From: Pseudomonas poae
GTDB lineage: Bacteria; Pseudomonadota; Gammaproteobacteria; Pseudomonadales; Pseudomonadaceae
Reading direction: 5' to 3'
Length of the DNA stretch: 64,000 bases
Assembly (NCBI GenBank): GCA_004000515.1
Contig: CP034537.1
Span: 5,532,001 to 5,596,000, forward strand
The first letter of the stretch is position 1. The number at the start of each line of letters is the position of its first letter. A model generated the notes under the pieces. It saw nothing but the letters and a program-made list of their open reading frames with translations. It ran no database searches and had not been told where the DNA came from. The position numbers and the translations under genes are program-made. Below are positions 57,311-64,000 of this stretch, one piece after another.

Positions 57311-59102
57311 ATGATAGTCGCGAAACCGACATGGACCGCTGATATCCAAGGACTTTTCAGCGCGCCGTACTGGATACCCGCCGCAGAACGCGCCGCTGTG
57401 GCGGCCACGTGGGTGGGCTGCATGAATGCCTACGACGTGTTCCTGGAGGACCTCGACTCGGTCAAGACCTGGTCGCTGACGATTTACCAGCACCTCGCCT
57501 CGCGCAACATGCCGCTGACCACTGACGCACAGCAATTCTGGCCCATCGACGCGTTGGAAACCTTTCGCCTGTGGGTCAACCAGGGCTGGCGGCGGGACAG
57601 TATTTCGCCGTTTGACCTGGCCGAACGCATCCCGCCACCGGCGCTGCCACACCCTGTCAAGCGGGTGCGCCCGGACATCCGAGCCCTGAGCCCCGAACAG
57701 CTGAACCTGTACCGCGCCAAGCTGGATGATGTGATGCACATTGGCGATCCCGACAGCGGTTCACCGTGGCAGCGCTACGCCTACATCCATACCAATTGGT
57801 GCCTGCATTACCAAGAAGCCTTCGCCCTGTGGCATCGCGCCTACCTGCTGTATCTGGAGGCGTTGATCGACTGCCCGATCCCGTATTGGGACTGGATGGC
57901 CGAACATGCCAGTGTCGATGGCAGCCCCGAGGCCGGGTTGCCCCAGGCGTTTCTCGATGAAACCTACGTGCACCCGCACACCGGCGAAGTACGGCGCAAC
58001 CCGCTGCGTTTTGCGGCAGCCAAGGATGGCCGCTCGAAAGTCTGCGCCAGCGGCAGCGTCGACGGTGTGGACTGCCTGTACGTGCAGCGCAATCCGTTGT
58101 TCTACACCCAGGGCGAAGTGTTCCGCGCTGAGCGCACCCAGTTGTATGGCATGAGCCGGATCTTCCAACAGCAGGTGATCGACGCCCTCGCCTTCACCAC
58201 CTTCAGTCAGCCGCAAGGTGCCGGGCTATCCGTGGGCCAACATCACCACGTTCGACCCGCCGCAACCGGACAACCTGTACCCCAACCGCGCGTTGAATTT
58301 CGACGGGCTTTACGAGCAACCCCACGACAACTATCACGGCTGGATCGGCGGCGACATGGCCGACAATGCCTACACCGCCTTCGACCCGGTGTTCTGCTCC
58401 TACCACGCCAATATCGACCGCATGCTGGAGGTGTGGATCCGCGCCAACCCGGCGGCGCAGTACACCACTCAGTGCCTGTTGCAACCCTTCGCCGGTCACG
58501 CAGCAGATGAGGTGACCTTCACCAGCGCCGAAGCCTGGCGCTACACCACGCTGGGTGACATGGCCCAGGACAGCCGGCATATCGGCTACGACTACGGTAC
58601 GCCGGTGGCGCCACAGTTCGGCGCAGCCAAGCCGGCGGCGTGCTGCCAGGCGCATGCGACAAACACCGGCCCGTGGGTGGTGTTCGACCATGTGCGCTGC
58701 ACCCACGACACCTTTCTGATCGACGTCTTTCTCAACCAGCCCGATGCCACCGCGCAGCAGGTCAATGCCGACAACCCGCACTACGTCGGGCGTTTCAGCC
58801 GCATCGGCATGGGCCTGGTGGATGACAAGGGCCGTTGCATTACCCAGGGCGTATCGCGTGCGTTGAATGCGGCGCGCAGCGTCAAGGCGCTGAACCTGGG
58901 GCCGAGTGACGCGGCGCAGTTATCGCTGCGCGTGACCCATCTGGAAAGTGGCCAGGTATTGACCCCCGACGCCTACGCGCCGCTGCCTGGTTTTACCGCC
59001 CAACTGGTGTGGGACGACCCACGCCACACTTCTGCCGGTCCCGCCCCGGGTGCCGGTTGCTGTGCCACTGCTGCATCCACCCACGCTGGAGAATCGACAT
59101 GA
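57311..59102 (+). CDS. Tyrosinase-family copper protein, one frame break
   Basis: Predicted type-3 dicopper oxidase acting on phenols. There is no signal peptide; the start is MIVAKPTWTADIQGLFSAPY. The CuA site includes H166 and H175 in HTNWCLHYQEAFALWHRAYL, with H143 or H160 as possible third ligand. The CuB site is in the second frame: HDNYHGWIGGDMADNAY and FDPVFCSYHANIDRMLEVW, with the HxxxH and DPxF..H.NxDR pattern of tyrosinases. The frame breaks near 58219. Corrected length is about 597 residues, ending in a cysteine-containing tail (AGCCATAASTH). Its stop overlaps the next start (ATGA). Confidence 0.88.
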
Positions 59103-60830
59103 GCACGCCGTTCAAGCAATTCACCTCGCCCGCCGAACAAGCCCCCAAGGACTACAACCGGCTGGGCCTGGAAAATCAGCTGCCGCAGTTTGAAACGGAC
59201 TGGAACAACAACGTCACCGGCTGGACCCAGATGTCGGTCATCGGCAACCCCTGGTCGAACCTCAACGACGCCCCGCGCTCGGGGTATTACAACCCGCTGG
59301 AAAGCGGCTACGGCACGCTGCCCCAGTGACGATCACCTGGCAACCGTTCCCCAATCGGCTGTGGACCTTCTTCTACAACAATGGCGCCGCCGTGGTGCCC
59401 CAACTGAATGGCCAGGCCATGACCCTGGACCAAGTGATGCAGTTGACCGACCACGGCCAGATCACCCTCAACGGCACGCTCTATTCGCTGTACCCGGACC
59501 CGGCCGCCACCCAGCTGCAGATCCCCAGCGTGCTGTGCAAGTCCATCAACTGGAACGGCCCCTACGCCGACTTCTCGCCCAATGGCCCACGGGGCTGGCT
59601 GGATGAGTATTGCGAGTGGTCGATCACCCGCGACCCCAACGGCAATATGCGCAGCATCCAGTTCACCAGTGAGAACCCGGCGTATTTCCTGACCATGTGG
59701 AACATCGACCCGAACGCGGTGCTGGGGCTGTACCAGGCGTACGTCGACCCGCAGGTAAAACTCGAAGACCTGTACCTGCGCTACACCGCCGACGGCCCCA
59801 CCGGCAAAGCCGGCGACCCGGTGATCGATGAGACCACGGGCCGCCCTGCCTATGACACCGTAAACAAATGGAATTCGGGCACCGTGCGGCTGCCGGGGTG
59901 TCGGGCGGTGCGATGCACCTGACGTCCGGCCCCAATACCCTGAGTGCCGAGATCTACCTGGCCGCCGCGGCCACGATCCTGCGGCCGATCAAAAGCAGCG
60001 CCAACCAGCAAAGCCTGATCTGCTGCGCCCAATATGGGCAGAACTACCGCAACTCCGACCCGCATATCGGTTTTTCCGCCAACCAGGCGGCGGTCAAGAA
60101 CCTGCTGTCCCTGACCAACCCCATCGGCCTGTACCTGCAACAACCCAAATCCTTCAGCACCTGGAAAGGCCCGCAAGGCCAGGATGTGAGTGGTTATTGG
60201 CGCGTTACGCGTGGCAGTGCCGGCACGGGGCCGAACGCGTCCGACCAGATCCTGCAGGCGGTCTTTGAAGTGCCACTCAGTGCAGGGTTCTCGATCAACG
60301 ACATCACCATCAACGGCACGCCGATCGACTATGTGTGGGTGATCGCCGAGCAGCTCGACGTCGCCCTCAGCGTGACCCCGGCGCCGCTCACCGCCACGCC
60401 CGGCGAAAGTGACTGCGTGGCGGCGAACAACACCGATGCGCAACCCTGGCCGGTGCAATTGCTGCCGCTGGACTTGTTCTACGGCCAGTCGCCCACCGAC
60501 TTGCCCGCCTCGTTGGCACCCGGTTCATCCGGCCAGTTCGTGCTAGTGGTCCAGGGCGCCGACCTCAAGACCACAGCGGCGAACGCACGGATACAGTTCT
60601 CCAACCCAGGGGTCACGGCCCAGGTCACGCAGTTCCTGCCGGATGCCTCGGCGATTCCCGGGCAAACCGATGGCGGCGGTACCCAGGGCTACATCATGAC
60701 CATCAACGTGAGCAGCACGGCCGCGCCGGGACTGGTTACCGTGCGCGCCCTCAACCCTGCCGAAGCCGCCAACCCCAGCGCCACCCAGCACCCGTGGGAA
60801 AGCGGCCTGGCGCTGGTGCCCGACGCCTGA
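59099..60830 (+). CDS. Hypothetical protein translationally coupled to the tyrosinase, two frame breaks
   Basis: A predicted protein of about 577 residues that I do not recognise. It starts MSTPFKQFTSPAEQAPKDYN with a 4-bp overlap of the tyrosinase stop. There is no signal peptide. Breaks lie near 59327 (GG read as G) and near 59900. Readable parts are rich in Asn, Trp and Pro, suggesting a beta-rich fold (GDPVIDETTGRPAYDTVNKW, then NASDQILQAVFEVPLSAGFS). The last third resembles an immunoglobulin-like or adhesion domain in composition only. The tight coupling suggests a partner or accessory of the tyrosinase. Confidence 0.7.
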
Positions 60831-60896
60831 GTGCCACCCGCCGCCCATGCCAGGCATGGGCGGCTTCCCTAAAAGCCTTGAGCAAGGAATGCAATC

Positions 60897-62485
60897 ATGT
60901 ACGGATGGCCTCGCCCGCTTCGCCGGGCACGCTTGAGTATGTTGGGGTGGCTGGCCTGTGCGCTGCTGCCCTGCTGGCGCCACAACCGGCCAGCGCGTCG
61001 GACGCGCAATCGTGCGTCCAGCAACTGGTGTTCAACCCTGCCAGCGGTGGGTTTCTACCCGTCAATAACTTCGGTACCGAGCAAGCGTTTCTCAACTGTT
61101 TTGGCTGGCAGTTGTTTATCGCCATGAACTGGCCGGTCAACCCTGGCTGGCCCGCCAACCCGGCCCTGGCGGGAGAGCCCGACCCCAACAGCAGCGCCGC
61201 ACACTTCGGCGTACCGCCGACGCCCGGCCAGCCGATGAGCAACGCGCCGGTATGGGCCAGCTACAAGGACGCCAGCGACATCTTCCTGCCCGGTGCTGCC
61301 AAGCCCTCCGGCTGGGGCGTGCAAACCCTGGTGCCGTCCAATTGCACCGCCAGCAACACCCTCAAGGCGTTCTCGTCGGGAGCGCGCAAGTTCATCACGG
61401 CTACCTCGGAAAGCGCGATCAACCGTGCGCATCGCTTTCACCTGTCCAGCGGCACGCAGGTCACCTTGCCCGATTCGATCATGGAAGCCTCCGGTGGCTG
61501 GCTGACGGATCAGGCCGGCAACCTGGTGTTTTTCGAGCGCAAAGTCGGCAAGGCGGAGTTCGACTACATCGTCGACAACGGCCTGTACGACGCCGCCAAC
61601 CAATTGATCGTGGCGCAGAACAGCGACAACCGGCACCCGGCAGGCCTGTCGTTGCCAGCCGGCAAGCTAGTGCGTGAACTGCCGACCAACGCCCTGCCCC
61701 AGGAAGAACTCGGCGCCCTCGAGCTCAAGGCCGCTTGGCGTGTGCTCACCAACCAGCCGCAATTGTATGGACGCTACCTGACCACCGTGGCCTGGCTGCA
61801 ACGCCCCGACACCCTCAAATGCACCCAGGAAGTAGTAGGCCTGGTGGGCCTGCACATCATCAACAAGACCCAGACCCAGCCGAATTTTATCTGGACCACT
61901 TTCGAGCAAGTCGACAATGTGCCCGACGCCGGTGACACGCCGCCGCCCCAGGGCTACACGTTCAACAACCCTGCCTGTACGGGCGACGCCTGCACGCCGA
62001 ACGTGGCGCGGGTGCAATGCGACGCCACCCACGCACCGCCCAATTGCACGCCACTTGAGCAACCGGTGCAGGCCACCCGGGCCAATGCCTTGCCACAGGA
62101 CATGCAGGCGCTGAATGCGGCAGTACAGCAGACGTTTGCCCAGCAGACCCAAGGGCAATCGGTGTTCCAGTACTACAAACTGGTGAATGTGCTGTGGTCC
62201 AAGACGCCCAACGCCCCCAACGAACCAGGGCCGGGGCCGAACGTGAAGACGCCGTTGTCCTATGGGCCGTACGTCAGCGATCAAAGCGTGCCCGTGGCCA
62301 ACACCACCCTGGAAACCTACGTGCAGAACGACAACTGCAACGACTGCCACCAATACGCGGCCATTGCCGGTAAATCCAACCTGGCCTCGGACTTCTCGTT
62401 CCTGTTCGGCAATGCCGATTCGGCGAAAAACACCCGCCTGATCAAGCGCATCGAAGGCTTCAAGACCCTCAAGGATGATCACTAA
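60897..62485 (+). CDS. Exported protein with a C-terminal CxxCH heme motif, one frame break
   Basis: Third gene of the tyrosinase operon, about 530 residues. It starts MYGWPRPLRRARLSMLGWLA with a signal peptide that, after a one-base correction near 60972, ends LLAPQPASA-SDAQ. The only clear motif is CNDCH near the C-terminus (NDNCNDCHQYAAIAGKSNLA), a c-type heme attachment site, preceded by PYVSDQSVPVANTTLETYVQ. Several additional cysteines lie in CTGDACTPNVARVQC. It could pass electrons to or from the copper enzyme in the periplasm; no family name is recognised. Confidence 0.75.
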
Positions 62486-62489
62486 AAAA

Positions 62490-62510
62490 GGGGCGATCAT
62501 TGATCGCCCC
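62490..62510 (-). terminator. Rho-independent terminator downstream of pdtA
   Basis: GGGGCGATCA and TGATCGCCCC form a 10-bp stem around one base. On the minus strand it is followed by TTTTTT (62484-62489), the usual U tract, 33 bp after the pdtA stop. On the plus strand the following bases are AAAAGG, so it would terminate the tyrosinase operon only weakly. Confidence 0.85.
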
Positions 62511-62542
62511 AAAAGGTTACATCGAGAGGTCCTTCAAAAGTC

Positions 62543-64000
62543 CTACAGGCTGATTTGCTTGCGCTCCTCATCCGTCAACCGTGCTCGCGCCTGTTCACCC
62601 AGCGGCCCGGCACCCAGCACTTGCACCGGGCTGTTGGGGTTGTAGCCCGAGGTTTTCTGGCCTTCCTGCGGGCTGCGCTCAACCGGCTCGCTGCCAAAGC
62701 TCAACACTTCCACCGTGACAATCGAGGGGCGGCCTTGCTTGGCCGCTGCCTGTTGGCTGCGCGCCGCGTCTTCGGCTGCCTGAGACGCCGCTGCGCCCGC
62801 AGCACTGGCCGAGCTCATGGCGCCGGTGTTGACGGCGGCTGTCACCGGCACCCCGGAAGACTTGCCCTGAGTCTGGATGTTCGCCGCGTTCACCACCCGC
62901 AACGCGGCGATGTTGATGTTGCCCGACACCCGGATGCCCGCCTCGCCCGCATCGATGGTGCCCAACGGGGCGATCAGGTCGATGTCCCCCGCCGGCACTT
63001 CCGGAATCGGGTTCAACGTGGCGATCCCCGCGCCGGTGCTCGGCACCGATGGCGACAGGCTCACGTTGCCCCAGTTGTCATAGACCCGCTTGGGTGGCGT
63101 GTACACCACGGTGGTCTTGGAACCCCGCCCGGCGTTGATATCGCCCTCGGCGGTCCAGCCCATGATCGAGCCGCCAAAGGTGGTCATGATGCGGCTTTGG
63201 CCCAGCAGGATGCTGCCCAGGGAGTACAGCTGGATATCGCCTGCACCCTGGGTAATCACCCCGCCGTCGACGGTGGTGCCGCACCTTCGATACCGAAGGT
63301 CTGGCTGCCACCTGGGGTGAGCATCTGGATCGAGCCACCGAAGTTGGTGTGCACGCCCGCGCCGCCGAACATCGTGATGTCGCCTTTGTAGGTGATCGGG
63401 TTGCCCGCCACGTCGCGCTCGGGGAACAACGCTGCGATCGCCGCGCGGCCACGCAGGTAACTGCCCTGGCGCACACTGCCGTCCTGGTTGTACTCACGCC
63501 CCGCCGCCTTGAGTTCGGCGAAGTACACATCGCGGGCAAACACCCGTTGCTGCTCGGCAGGGAGTGCTGCGTAGTAGCCGCGAGCCTGTTCGGCGGTGCC
63601 GGCAAAACCGAAGCGCTCGGCGAGCCAGCTGACCAGTTCGTTTTCGTAAGTCTTGGCCACTTTGCCGCCCTGGATCGACTCACCCGGTTGCGCCAGGTTG
63701 GCAGGGTTCAGGTAAGCCTCGACGAAGCGCTGATAATCCGGGCCGTTGGGACCGACACCGGCTTGCATGACGATGCTTGCGCCGGGGCGGGTGTCGCCGG
63801 GTGCCACGGCACCCACGCTGTTCACGCCAACCTTGTCTTCCATCAGGATCGTGCGCCCCGCCGTCAACTCCAGGGTGCCTGGGCCTGCGACGTTGAAACT
63901 GCTATAGAGAATGTCGCGTCCGGCACTGACGACGGAAATATCCGTAGGGCCGTTATGCACGAACAGGTTGCCGGTGGTGGTATAGAAACCGGTGTTCCCG
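62543..64000 (-). CDS. pdtA: Two-partner secretion exoprotein (PdtA-like hemagglutinin with DUF3739), C-terminal part, one frame break
   Basis: C-terminal 485 or so residues of a large filamentous-hemagglutinin-type protein whose 5' part lies beyond the window. Repeated beta-helix text is seen (FVHNGPTDISVVSAGRDILY, GAGDIQLYSLGSILLGQSRI, GEAGIRVSGNINIAALRVVN), consistent with the DUF3739 family. It ends ARLTDEERKQISL. The frame breaks near 63287 between SQTFGIEG and GVITQGAGDIQLY-type text. It would be exported through the PdtB-like pore at 53409. The tyrosinase block separates it from phdA and pdtB. Confidence 0.87.

Overview
The window is a G+C-rich chromosomal segment of a fluorescent Pseudomonas (P. 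fluorescens group). The evidence is the REPIN-type repeats built on GTGGGAGCGGGCTTGCTCGC and GTGGGAGCTGGCTTGCCTGC, a NrtR-pncA-pncB-nadE block, the MtlR/MtlE polyol system, MntH, CobF, and a PdtA/PdtB two-partner secretion locus arranged much like PA0690-PA0701 of P. aeruginosa. No rRNA, tRNA, prophage, complete insertion sequence or CRISPR array was seen.

Layout. 1-10343: a short-amide/urea system, with formamidase fmdA and the urtABCDE ABC transporter on the minus strand, divergent from a permease-fused hybrid sensor kinase and a LuxR-type response regulator. Matching inverted repeats precede urtA and fmdA. 10413-17916: an IclR regulator and an ABC transporter of the polyamine/opine type, grouped with a three-subunit flavin/iron-sulfur dehydrogenase. 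17917-21443: nicotinamide salvage (nadE, pncB, pncA) and its Nudix-type regulator NrtR. 21588-24786: part of a mannitol/sorbitol operon (polyol dehydrogenase, mtlE, mtlR) without the permease and ATPase genes. 24878-32512: assorted genes, namely a quinone oxidoreductase, a XapX protein, AraC and LysR regulators, a metallothionein, two DUF606 transporters, an orphan Phd antitoxin, mntH and a hydrolase fused to a YaaW-like domain. 32649-38261: an AraC regulator divergent from a four-gene operon (crotonase, AurF-like diiron N-oxygenase, AsnB-type amidotransferase, EamA exporter) that looks like a small undescribed biosynthetic cluster. 38286-45536: a HigBA-type toxin-antitoxin pair, a Kef-type antiporter, a DcrB-like protein, an esterase, cobF, a histidine phosphatase, a DUF4865 protein and a LysR regulator. 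45595-64000: the TonB/ExbBD-linked two-partner secretion locus. It is interrupted between phdA and pdtA by a 0.9-kb palindromic repeat, an Lrp regulator and a tyrosinase three-gene operon.

Sequence quality. Roughly 29 genes need about 45 one-base corrections to restore their frames. Nearly all sites inspected are a homopolymer one base too short, a few one base too long. Conserved protein sequence resumes at once in another frame. This is far better explained by uncorrected sequencing error than by gene decay, so these genes are listed over their full span as CDS, with the break positions given. Protein lengths and residue numbers downstream of a break are approximate.
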